From positions 1-8,415 of the forward strand of contig CAAFRW010000020.1 of assembly GCA_900765575.1 (NCBI GenBank): 8,415 bases of DNA. Reading direction: 5' to 3'. The stretch's first letter is position 1; the number at the start of each line of letters is the position of its first letter. Under the pieces are notes generated by a model that worked only from the letters and a program-made list of their open reading frames with translations, did not search any database and was not told the DNA's origin. The stretch comes from Bacteroidaceae bacterium (lineage in GTDB: Bacteria > Bacteroidota > Bacteroidia > Bacteroidales > Bacteroidaceae). Shown one piece after another: positions 1 through 6,198 of this stretch. The translations under genes and the position numbers were made by a program.

Positions 1-1
1 A

Positions 2-700
2 TTGTCAGAAAAACAAGAACGAAACCTATATATAAAAATGTATCCTGTAGTAAATAATAAAACTTCACCAAATACAATAAGATCCGGAACAGGGTTTGCA
101 ATAACTTCAAATGGACTTATCGTAACAAATTACCATGTTGTAGAAGAAGGTAAATCTTTTAGGATAAAAGGAGTAAAGGGAAACTTTAGTGAGTCTTATA
201 ATGCCAAAGTTGTAGCTATTGATAAAAATAATGATTTGGCTATTTTAAAAATAAAAGATTCCAAATTTCAATCGACCGGATCTATTCCTTATGTAATAAA
301 ATCTCGGACATCAGATGTGGGTGAAAATGTTTTCGCATTAGGATATCCTTTACGTGCTTTAATGGGAGATGAAATTAAACTTACAAGTGGAATAGTTAGT
401 TCTAAATCTGGTTATAAAGGAGATATAACATTATATCAAATATCAGTACCTGTTCAACCAGGTAATAGTGGAGGTCCACTATTTGATAATAGAGGAAATT
501 TAATAGGCATTATCGCTGCAAAATTAGGAGGAGATACACAAAATGTATCATATGCAATAAAAAGTAGTTACCTTTTATCGTTAATAGACACATTAGTACC
601 AATTCCAAATATGCAAAATATTAGTAAAGTCGCAGGAAAGCCGCTCACATCACAAGTCGCAATATTAAAAGAATTCATATATATAATAGACGTAGAATAA
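2..700 (+). CDS. Trypsin-like (HtrA/DegP-type, S1C) serine protease, 5'-truncated by window edge
   Basis: This is a chymotrypsin-fold serine protease of the HtrA/trypsin_2 kind. All three catalytic residues are visible, numbered from the TTG at base 2: His45 in TNYHVV, Asp78 in NNDLAIL and Ser156 in QPGNSGGPLF. The first beta-barrel opens with GTGFAITSNGLIVTNYH, the usual HtrA pattern, and GENVFALGYP lies between Asp and Ser. About 75 residues follow the Ser, ending the barrel and leaving no room for a PDZ domain. The frame is open to the left edge and the TTG has no special support, so the real start and any signal peptide or upstream domain probably lie outside the window. The fold and triad are clear. 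The substrate and cellular location cannot be inferred. It could be a stand-alone protease or the C-terminal domain of a larger protein. A 79-bp gap separates it from the next gene on the same strand. Confidence 0.85.
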   Translation: MSEKQERNLYIKMYPVVNNKTSPNTIRSGTGFAITSNGLIVTNYHVVEEGKSFRIKGVKGNFSESYNAKVVAIDKNNDLAILKIKDSKFQSTGSIPYVIKSRTSDVGENVFALGYPLRALMGDEIKLTSGIVSSKSGYKGDITLYQISVPVQPGNSGGPLFDNRGNLIGIIAAKLGGDTQNVSYAIKSSYLLSLIDTLVPIPNMQNISKVAGKPLTSQVAILKEFIYIIDVE

Positions 701-779
701 TGACTAAAATATGGTCAATAAAATCAAATAGGAAAAATTATTATATCATGAAGATAAAACAAATTAAAAGATATAACAG

Positions 780-1139
780 ATGGGAACTAAAATTTTTATT
801 TGGAGCGCATGGATAAGCATTGCAGCTCTATTAATTTACGAATTTTGGGTTATTTATAATCAAAAAGTAGAAGAAAATAATCGTATAGAATATCAAGAAT
901 ATCTGGAAAAAAGAAAATGCGATTCTATAGCACAAAGTCAAATGTTCAAATACCATACAAAACGTACTCTTCAAGCATTAGAGGCAAGTGAAAGATATTT
1001 AAAAGGGGAATATATAACGCTTGAAGAAAGGATTTTGATTTCAACTTATTTAACTCCTATTATAAAAATAAATAATCGAGGGGAATATATAATAACAGGA
1101 TATCGTCTTCAAACAACGACTAGATATAATATAAATTAA
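780..1139 (+). CDS. Small single-pass membrane protein of unknown function
   Basis: I do not recognise this 119-residue protein. Residues about 4-26 form one hydrophobic, Trp/Ile/Leu-rich transmembrane helix. A strongly charged, probably helical stretch follows (about 28-75, rich in E, K, R, Q), with a more mixed C-terminus ending in polar residues. Residues KVEENN just after the helix and the lack of a cleavage site suggest a membrane anchor rather than a secreted protein. No Shine-Dalgarno is seen before the ATG, which is usual for Bacteroidota. An ATG at 748 is out of frame and gives only 22 codons. The gene follows the protease on the same strand and shares its AT-rich composition, so the two could be co-transcribed, but nothing shows that they act together. 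It is likely a real gene because its length, topology and AT-rich codon use are coherent. Confidence 0.6.
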   Translation: MGTKIFIWSAWISIAALLIYEFWVIYNQKVEENNRIEYQEYLEKRKCDSIAQSQMFKYHTKRTLQALEASERYLKGEYITLEERILISTYLTPIIKINNRGEYIITGYRLQTTTRYNIN

Positions 1140-1197
1140 TTTAATATATTCAACAAAGTATCGTATATTTTCAAGCGTGATGATTTGCATTGAAAAG

Positions 1198-1221
1198 TTG
1201 TTTTAGCTTTGCTCAAAACAA
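1198..1221 (+). repeat. Hairpin overlapping the relic transposase start codon
   Basis: Bases 1198-1207 (TTGTTTTAGC) and 1211-1221 (GCTCAAAACAA) are complementary apart from one bulged C at 1214, with loop TTT. The right arm ends on the A of the ATG at 1221 that begins the decayed transposase frame. No T-run follows, so it is not a typical terminator. In an RNA read from outside, the fold would occlude the start. This is a known type of control in insertion sequences, but applying it here is inference. Confidence 0.35.
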
Positions 1222-1445
1222 TGAATCTAGACAAATATATATCTTCGCTCAACTTTGACCGTTTGGTATAGAAGTATTCCGGGAATTAAGAAAATCAAAA
1301 CATTCACCTATTGGAATCAGATGCTGTGCATGTTGTTTCGGAAAGCTGAGCGCCCGAACAACATGCGTAACCTAATGCTCAACTTTGAGGCATACAAGAA
1401 CAAGTACTATTACTTGGGATTCGATTCAACAGTTAACCAACCATT
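1221..1445 (+). pseudogene. Decayed 5' fragment of an IS4-type (DUF4372) transposase
   Basis: The debris resembles the N-terminus of IS4-family transposases carrying the DUF4372 domain, common in Bacteroidales. I compared it with the family pattern from memory. The frame begins at ATG 1221 (MNLDKYISS...FDRLV), meets a TAG at 1269-1271 and continues as KYSGN. A one-base shift near 1284-1288 then moves the match into the frame that reads IKTFTYWNQMLCMLF, NNMRNLMLNFEAYKNKY and YYLGFDSTV. The conserved hallmarks are the TFTYWNQMLCM, MRDLML-like and KYYYLGF segments. Only about 75 of roughly 380 expected residues remain. The catalytic DDE domain and the right end are gone, so the element cannot move by itself. 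The 5' part also seems to lack a few codons after KYI. The right boundary is uncertain because the frame runs on, out of register, into the FtsZ-like piece. Confidence 0.7.
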
Positions 1446-1553
1446 GTCGGATTGGCAAAAGAAAAGGGAATACTTGCAATTGGAGTTGTAACAATTCCAT
1501 TTGCTTTTGAAGATAAACGACAAATTAAGAAAAGCCCACAATTGTACCGATAA
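1437..1553 (+). pseudogene. ftsZ: Internal fragment of FtsZ (tubulin-like GTPase) core
   Basis: In the frame starting at base 1437 there are 38 codons between a TAA at 1434 and a TAA at 1551. They contain LAKEKGILAIGVVTIPFAFE followed by DKRQIKK. This matches the part of bacterial FtsZ just after the GTP-binding GGGTGTG loop, where the family reads roughly AKE.GILTVGVVT.PF.FEG..R. The preceding GGGTGTGAAP is absent: the frame has a stop right before PTIVG. The following part of the core (about 130 residues or more) is also missing. It cannot bind or hydrolyse GTP and is best read as a relic of a second ftsZ copy or a captured fragment, not the cell's division gene. No convincing start or ribosome site is present, although a TTG at 1452 exists. 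The match is from memory of the family and is short but specific. Confidence 0.65.
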
Positions 1554-1756
1554 TGGAAACTACAGCACCGAAAGAAAATAATATAGAGAACTCAGAAACA
1601 GAGAAATCTATTAAAAAACAAATTGATATAAAAAGCACTAATACAAAAAATATCAGTACTGAAGAAACAAACGATATAGAGAATGAAAAGACAAACCGTT
1701 CCTCCAAATTGATAGAAAAGTTAAAGCAATTCATGATGACTTATAAGGAAGATTGA
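1553..1756 (+). CDS. Small N/T/E/K-rich reading frame, possibly a remnant FtsZ C-terminal tail
   Basis: These 67 codons encode a low-complexity, hydrophilic stretch (about residues 1-48, dominated by N, T, E, K, S, I). A short amphipathic helix closes it (SSKLIEKLKQFMMTYKED). Its ATG overlaps the stop of the FtsZ fragment in the string TAATG. The same frame is open upstream to a TAA at 1526, adding codons reading EKPTIVPI, so the ATG may simply be internal. An intrinsically disordered linker followed by a short helical tail is the architecture of an FtsZ C-terminus. Together with the adjacent FtsZ core fragment, this suggests an out-of-frame deletion joined core to tail. That is inference: the tail itself has no motif I can assign. 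It could equally be a small independent gene or a non-coding AT-rich stretch that happens to be open. Confidence 0.35.
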   Translation: METTAPKENNIENSETEKSIKKQIDIKSTNTKNISTEETNDIENEKTNRSSKLIEKLKQFMMTYKED

Positions 1757-1804
1757 TTATTACAAGAATAAGTTTTTAAGTTTAACCTTTAATTGATTTA
1801 CAAT

Positions 1805-3034
1805 ATGTTAAAACACTTTTATATTTTTATATTATTGATAGTAGCATTAACGCTATGTTTTGTACCTATGCCATACGGATACAAACAATTAGTTCACTTG
1901 GCAGCAATATTCATTTTTGGATGGATGGCGTACAAGAAATTCCGGGATAAAAGAAATGGAATGGCTTTGTCTTACATTTTTCTATTTATCCTTTATCTGC
2001 CATTCGAACTGATTTATTTAGCTGATAAGCTTTGGAATATAGTTTATATTGCCACAATTCTATTCTTGCTTTGGAATATCTACAAAGAACTTAAACAAAA
2101 AGAGGTATTAAATGAAAATATAGAGGAGTCGCCAGAAAAGAAGAAAAAGGGACCTTCTCTAAGAATTAAATGGTATCTGTTATTCATTATCGGAATATTT
2201 ACTACTATAGTGATAGCTGTAATTCTTCTTTCACAACCGGAAAAAGTGGAGATAAGCGTTAATGATAGTTTAGGAACAAGAACTCAAACCTTTTCCGCAC
2301 GCTATTCAATGATAAACCAAACCATCTCAGGCATTAATGCTGATTGGACAATATCTTCCGAAGAAGATTCATTAGCTGTTTTCGCCAAAGATGGTAAACG
2401 GGGTTATTTCAATTGTTATACCCAAAAAGTTGTAATAGAGCCAAAATATAGCAGAGCTTGGATATTTTCGGAAGGACTTGCCGGAGTAGAGTTAAACGGG
2501 TACATCGGTTTTATCAATAACAAAGGAGAAGCGGTGATTGACTTCAAATACCCCTATCAAGGCAACAGCTGCAAGGATTTCGTTTTTCATGACGGGCTTT
2601 GTGTAGTAGCAGATACTTGCGGAAAGTGCGGAGTAATAGACAAAACAGGACGTTGGATTATAAAACCGGAATATGATTATATACGCTCTACTTCCGAGTA
2701 TGCCATTGTGTCTATGAAAAATGGAAAACAGATGCAGATAGACTACTCAGGAAACATTATCAATGAACAAGTGGTAAATGATGTAAAAGCATTGTGCTTC
2801 ACGGTCTATACAACGAACGATGAAACCAACGAAGTAACCACTTCCGAAATGCCCACAGGTTATTACATTTACATGGTCTGTGGCAGAGTTGGGCTGATGA
2901 ATGAAAATGGAAAGCGCTTGACAGAGCCTCTTTATTCAGACATAACGGCTATCAACAAAAAACTATTCCAAGCGACCTTATTAGATAAGGTATCGAATAT
3001 ATTAATTGACGAAAAAGGGAAAGTCATTTATTGA
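1805..3034 (+). CDS. Polytopic membrane protein with C-terminal periplasmic WG repeats
   Basis: This 409-residue protein has five predicted membrane helices (about residues 5-20, 29-43, 53-72, 76-94 and 123-142) and then a soluble domain. The first four helices with the PMPYGYKQLVHL motif resemble the small four-helix DUF6804-type proteins of Bacteroidales (recollection, moderate confidence). The soluble part carries WG (KWG-type) repeats: GKRGYFN...KVVIEPKY (about 197-215), GYIGFINNKGEAVIDFKY (about 232-250), KCGVIDKTGRWIIKPEYD (about 273-291) and a weaker GRVGLMNENGKRLTEPLY (about 361-379). Basic stretches YKKFRDKRNG and EKKKKGPSLRIK place those loops in the cytoplasm, so the repeats should face the periplasm. 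I chose the ATG at 1805 over an upstream in-frame TTG at 1793 because it sits directly before the first helix. WG repeats form beta-rich binding or scaffold surfaces. No ligand or partner can be named. Confidence 0.8.
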   Translation: MLKHFYIFILLIVALTLCFVPMPYGYKQLVHLAAIFIFGWMAYKKFRDKRNGMALSYIFLFILYLPFELIYLADKLWNIVYIATILFLLWNIYKELKQKEVLNENIEESPEKKKKGPSLRIKWYLLFIIGIFTTIVIAVILLSQPEKVEISVNDSLGTRTQTFSARYSMINQTISGINADWTISSEEDSLAVFAKDGKRGYFNCYTQKVVIEPKYSRAWIFSEGLAGVELNGYIGFINNKGEAVIDFKYPYQGNSCKDFVFHDGLCVVADTCGKCGVIDKTGRWIIKPEYDYIRSTSEYAIVSMKNGKQMQIDYSGNIINEQVVNDVKALCFTVYTTNDETNEVTTSEMPTGYYIYMVCGRVGLMNENGKRLTEPLYSDITAINKKLFQATLLDKVSNILIDEKGKVIY

Positions 3035-3057
3035 GGCCAGCTCCATCAGCCTACAGA

Positions 3058-3110
3058 GTTAACTTCAACTGCTTTCGAAGTTAGTTTCAAAGCTCCACGA
3101 AATTAACTTC
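3058..3110 (+). repeat. Three-arm repeat able to form two alternative hairpins
   Basis: TTAACTTC occurs at 3059-3066 and again at 3103-3110, with its complement GAAGTTAG at 3077-3084 between them. The middle arm can pair left (7 bp, TAACTTC with GAAGTTA, 10-nt loop). It can also pair right (3077-3088 with 3099-3110, 12 pairs including one G-U, 10-nt loop). The two folds exclude each other. The block begins 24 nt after the WG-protein stop codon, so in a + strand transcript it would lie in the 3' untranslated region. No T-run follows either hairpin. Confidence 0.55.
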
Positions 3111-3193
3111 ATGAAAACAGCTAGCTGGTCGACTCATTTATCTGTATTTGCAGCAAACTTTTTGCTCATTTCTTACTCCACAAAGGCTTCCCA

Positions 3194-3283
3194 ACTCCGT
3201 AGGCCTAGCTAATCTCACTCCGTAGGTTAGGCATCATATATAACCGTAGGCCTATGGAACGACATTAGCCAGGCCTACGGAGT
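3194..3283. repeat. Inverted repeat cluster built on CCGTAGG (20-bp arms, 19/20 match)
   Basis: Bases 3194-3213 and 3264-3283 are inverted copies of each other with one mismatch (A3207 against C3270), separated by 50 bp. CCGTAGG occurs in direct orientation at 3197, 3220 and 3244 (spacing 23 and 24 bp) and once inverted at 3274-3280. The second copy (TCACTCCGTAGG, 3215-3226) is also perfectly complementary to 3274-3285, so it competes with the first for the inverted arm. The third copy (3244-3257, CCGTAGGCCTATGG) is nearly self-complementary. The cluster lies between convergent genes, contains no reading frame I would accept and is more GC-rich than its surroundings. It may be an extragenic palindromic repeat, a protein-binding site or a structured 3' RNA. 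Confidence 0.65.
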
Positions 3284-3295
3284 GATGCAACGCTA

Positions 3296-3329
3296 AAGGC
3301 ACCGATACTTTTTAAAGTATCAGCGCCTT
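3296..3329. terminator. Candidate bidirectional terminator between convergent genes
   Basis: Arms 3296-3311 (AAGGCACCGATACTTT) and 3314-3329 (AAAGTATCAGCGCCTT) form a stem with two mismatches. Read on the + strand it is followed by a T-rich tract (ATTATTTTCATTTTC), the better terminator orientation, about 260 nt after the WG-protein gene. Read on the minus strand it is 50 nt past the lpdA stop and ends in a short T stretch (CCTTT), so it could also end the glycine cleavage operon, more weakly. Confidence 0.6.
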
Positions 3330-3378
3330 ATTATTTTCATTTTCAATGGTTTACAAAGAAATATATGTAACCCTTATT

Positions 3379-4725
3379 TTAGCTGAACAACGCACTTTGA
3401 AGTACTTCGCCCAAAGTGGGGTGTCCGTGAATAACTTGCTTGAATTCGGTCAGAGTGACTTCCTTGTTCATCATTGCACAAACCTCTTGAATTAAATCGG
3501 CTGAATGGGCACCAAACAAATGGCATCCCAATATCCGCTCATCTTCCGATGATATTATCAGTTTACAGAAACCATCCGGTTCGTTCATTGCCAGCGCTTT
3601 GCCATTGGCTCTGAAAAAAGCCTTTTTAGTGACGAAGGCTATTCCTTTTTCTTTGCATTGTTCTTCCGTTAAACCAACCATGGCTGCTTCGGGAGAAGTA
3701 AAGACCGCTGCCGGAATAATATCCAACCGAATGGAATCGGTCTGTTTCTGAATATGATGTAATGCACGCAGTCCCTGAAAGGTAGCCGCATGAGCCAACA
3801 TGCAAAGTCCGTTTACATCCCCGATGGCATAGATATGGGGTATATTGGTCTGCATATTTTCATTCACCGAGATACCTTTCGGAGAATATTCGATTCCGAT
3901 ATCCTGCAAATTCAGAGCCTCCACATTGGCAGCCCTGCCTACAGCAACCAGTACCGTATCCGCTTCACATACTTTCTGTTCTCCTTTATATTCGTACGAA
4001 ACCGCCAATGTGTCTCCTTGTTTGGCTACACCGCCAACTTTCGCCTGATTGACAATTTCAATGCCTCTCTTACCCAAAGTCTGTTTCAACCGTTTGGCTA
4101 TGTCCGTATCAAAATTGGGAAGTATCTCTTTGGCATATTCCACTACCGTGACCTTACTGCCAAAGCGATGGAATATAGAAGCAAATTCCAAACCTATCAC
4201 TCCGGCGCCTATCACACACAACCTTTCCGGAATATGGTCGATGTCGAGCATCTCTTTGGAAGTCAAAACTCCCGGAAGATTCATGCCCGGGACTGGCAAA
4301 AGCTTGGTGACCGAACCGGTGGCTATAAGGATATAGTCGGCCGAATATTCTTCCCCGTTGGCTACTACCGTATGGGCGTCTTTCAATTGTGCCTTTCCTT
4401 TTACATAAGTAATCAATTTGTGCTGCATCAACGAATCAATTCCTGCATTCAGCAACTCCACCACTTGATTCTTACGCTCCACCACTTTCCCGAAATCAAA
4501 GGAATAGGAGAGGTGTTCTATTCCATACACCTCCGCTTCCTTTAACTGTTCCATCACTTCCGCATTTTTACAAAAGGACTTCGTGGGGATACACCCTTCG
4601 TTTAAGCAGGTTCCGCCGGGCTTTCTCTCCTCGAAAATCGTAACGGAAAGTCCTTGCTTGGCTGCATGAACGGCAGTCTCGTATCCCCCCGGGCCTGCAC
4701 CTATAATGATTATGTTTGTGTGCAT
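3379..4725 (-). CDS. lpdA: Dihydrolipoyl dehydrogenase (L protein of glycine cleavage)
   Basis: This FAD-dependent flavoprotein reoxidises dihydrolipoyl groups, here presumably those on GcvH, and passes electrons to NAD+ (EC 1.8.1.4). The 448-residue protein shows the FAD dinucleotide motif GAGPGGYE (9-16) and the redox disulfide GGTCLNEGCIPTKS with Cys40 and Cys45. It has the NAD-binding GAGVIGLEFAS (173-183) and the second FAD contact YAIGDVNG (299-306). The C-terminal HGHPTLGE supplies the His435/Glu440 catalytic pair to the partner subunit of the homodimer. The length is slightly below the usual 460-475. The ATG lies 3 nt after the gcvPB stop, which fits translation from the same message and dedication to this system. 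The same enzyme could also serve 2-oxoacid dehydrogenases if no other copy exists, which this window cannot show. It is the last gene of the operon. Confidence 0.95.
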   Translation of the reverse strand: MHTNIIIIGAGPGGYETAVHAAKQGLSVTIFEERKPGGTCLNEGCIPTKSFCKNAEVMEQLKEAEVYGIEHLSYSFDFGKVVERKNQVVELLNAGIDSLMQHKLITYVKGKAQLKDAHTVVANGEEYSADYILIATGSVTKLLPVPGMNLPGVLTSKEMLDIDHIPERLCVIGAGVIGLEFASIFHRFGSKVTVVEYAKEILPNFDTDIAKRLKQTLGKRGIEIVNQAKVGGVAKQGDTLAVSYEYKGEQKVCEADTVLVAVGRAANVEALNLQDIGIEYSPKGISVNENMQTNIPHIYAIGDVNGLCMLAHAATFQGLRALHHIQKQTDSIRLDIIPAAVFTSPEAAMVGLTEEQCKEKGIAFVTKKAFFRANGKALAMNEPDGFCKLIISSEDERILGCHLFGAHSADLIQEVCAMMNKEVTLTEFKQVIHGHPTLGEVLQSALFS

Positions 4726-4728
4726 AAA

Positions 4729-6195
4729 TTAGGCTTGTTTAATTAAATCCCTGTAACAGAGTATCGGATGTTTGGCCGCAGCCGTCTCGTCCAACCTGCG
4801 TACCGGTGTTGTATGAGGAGCCGTCCGCACCGTTTCCGGGTCATCTTTCGCCTCCTGTGCTACCACTTTCATGATATGAATAAACTCATCCAGCGTTTCG
4901 ACAGATTCTGTTTCGGTCGGTTCAATCATAATAGACTGATGGAACAACAACGGGAAATAGATTGTAGGGGCGTGATAACCGTAATCGAGTAACCGCTTGG
5001 CTATATCCAACGTTGTGATTCCGGTCGATTTATCCGCCAATCCGTCGAAGACAAACTCGTGTTTGCAGATATCCTCTATAGGCAGGTAGTATTGTTCCTT
5101 CAGTGACTCCTTGATATAATTGGCATTCAAAGTTGCCAACGGGCCTACCATCTTGAGGTGTTCTTTTCCTAATGAAAGGATATATGTATAAGCACGCACC
5201 ATCACTCCGAAGTTTCCCAAGAAACCGGAAATGCGACCTAACGAAACGTCGCCGTTTTCTGTATAGAACGTACCGTCGGCACGTTTCTTTACATGTGGGT
5301 TAGGCAAATAGTCGACCAACGATTTGGCTACTCCGACAGGACCTGAACCGGGTCCGCCTCCACCATGAGGAGTAGAGAATGTTTTATGCAAATTGATGTG
5401 CATAATATCAAATCCCATATCTCCCGGACGGCACTTGCCCAACAACGGATTCAGGTTTGCACCATCATAATAAAGCAAACCGCCGCAAGCATGAACCAGC
5501 TCTGCAATTTCCAATATCTCCGTTTCAAAAAGTCCTAGCGTATTGGGGTTAGTCATCATGATACCGGCAATAGTTTCATCCAGCAACGGCTTCAGGTCTT
5601 CCACATCAATCCGTCCGTTTTCCTTCGATTTCACTTCCACTATTTCCAATCCGCAGACTGCCGCGCTGGCAGGGTTCGTTCCGTGAGCACTGTTAGGAAC
5701 AATCACCTTTGTACGCTTCGAATCGCCACGTTGAATATGATATTGGCGCATGACCATCAGACCGGTCAACTCTCCGTGTGCTCCGGCAAAAGGATTCAAG
5801 GTGAATTCCTCTAAGCCTGAAATCTCGGCTAACGCATGAGCCAGATTATAATAAAGTTCCAAAGCTCCCTGAACCGTTTCCTCCGGTTGCAATGGATGCA
5901 AAGAAGTGAAAGCAGGCAATGCCGCCATCTCGTCATTCAGTTTCGGATTGTACTTCATGGTACAACTTCCCAACGGATAGAAGCCCGTATCGACACCGAA
6001 ATTCTTATTTGATACATTCGTATAATGGCGCACCACATCAAATTCGCTTACTTCCGGCAACAATGGCTCCTGCTCTCTCTTCAACGAAGCAGGCAGGGCA
6101 TCCATCGAATACTGTTTTAAACGGTTTTCAGGAAGTGTATATCCACGGCGTCCCTCTTTCGAGAGCTCGAATATTAATTTATCATAGTATTTCAT
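4729..6195 (-). CDS. gcvPB: Glycine dehydrogenase (decarboxylating) subunit 2, PLP-binding
   Basis: This is the C-terminal half of the P protein as a separate 488-residue subunit. Together with GcvPA it decarboxylates glycine and transfers the aminomethyl group to the lipoyl arm of GcvH (EC 1.4.4.2). The PLP Schiff-base lysine is Lys271 in INLHKTFSTPHGGGGPGSGP. Other hallmarks are NPFAGAHGELTG (134-145), PNSAHGTNPASAA (167-179), MMTNPNTLGLFE (213-224) and the PLP-contacting Asp in YYDGANLN (242-249). SCTMKYNPK (77-85) is the usual N-terminal signature. Length and motifs are those of a complete, intact subunit. It starts 3 nt after the gcvPA stop and, unusually for this phylum, has a strong Shine-Dalgarno inside the end of gcvPA. 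That arrangement suggests coupled, roughly equimolar synthesis of the two subunits. Confidence 0.96.
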   Translation of the reverse strand: MKYYDKLIFELSKEGRRGYTLPENRLKQYSMDALPASLKREQEPLLPEVSEFDVVRHYTNVSNKNFGVDTGFYPLGSCTMKYNPKLNDEMAALPAFTSLHPLQPEETVQGALELYYNLAHALAEISGLEEFTLNPFAGAHGELTGLMVMRQYHIQRGDSKRTKVIVPNSAHGTNPASAAVCGLEIVEVKSKENGRIDVEDLKPLLDETIAGIMMTNPNTLGLFETEILEIAELVHACGGLLYYDGANLNPLLGKCRPGDMGFDIMHINLHKTFSTPHGGGGPGSGPVGVAKSLVDYLPNPHVKKRADGTFYTENGDVSLGRISGFLGNFGVMVRAYTYILSLGKEHLKMVGPLATLNANYIKESLKEQYYLPIEDICKHEFVFDGLADKSTGITTLDIAKRLLDYGYHAPTIYFPLLFHQSIMIEPTETESVETLDEFIHIMKVVAQEAKDDPETVRTAPHTTPVRRLDETAAAKHPILCYRDLIKQA

Positions 6196-6198
6196 AGT

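Noticed and set aside
1184..1211. Possible Bacteroidota promoter (TTTG at 1184, TAGCTTTG at 1204) before the transposase relic
   Set aside because: The -7-like box is a perfect TAnnTTTG, but the spacing of 16 nt is shorter than the usual 19-21 and the box lies inside the hairpin arm, so it is not listed as a feature.
1247..1388. 12-bp direct repeat GCTCAACTTTGA at 1247 and 1377
   Set aside because: Both copies fall in the transposase relic. A single 12-mer pair in AT-rich debris does not define a target duplication or an attachment site.
1525..1734. Minus-strand frame encoding a very hydrophobic 69-residue peptide
   Set aside because: The hydrophobicity is the automatic complement of the N/K/E/T-rich + strand codons, and no start context or homology supports it.
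1752..1804. TTG at 1793 as start of the WG-repeat protein
   Set aside because: The ATG at 1805 is in frame, lies directly before the first membrane helix and is the more usual codon. The four extra residues have no support.
3790..4545. Long + strand open frame of 251 codons opposite lpdA
   Set aside because: It is antisense to a fully conserved dihydrolipoyl dehydrogenase and its translation shows no recognisable motif. Long antisense frames are common opposite such genes.
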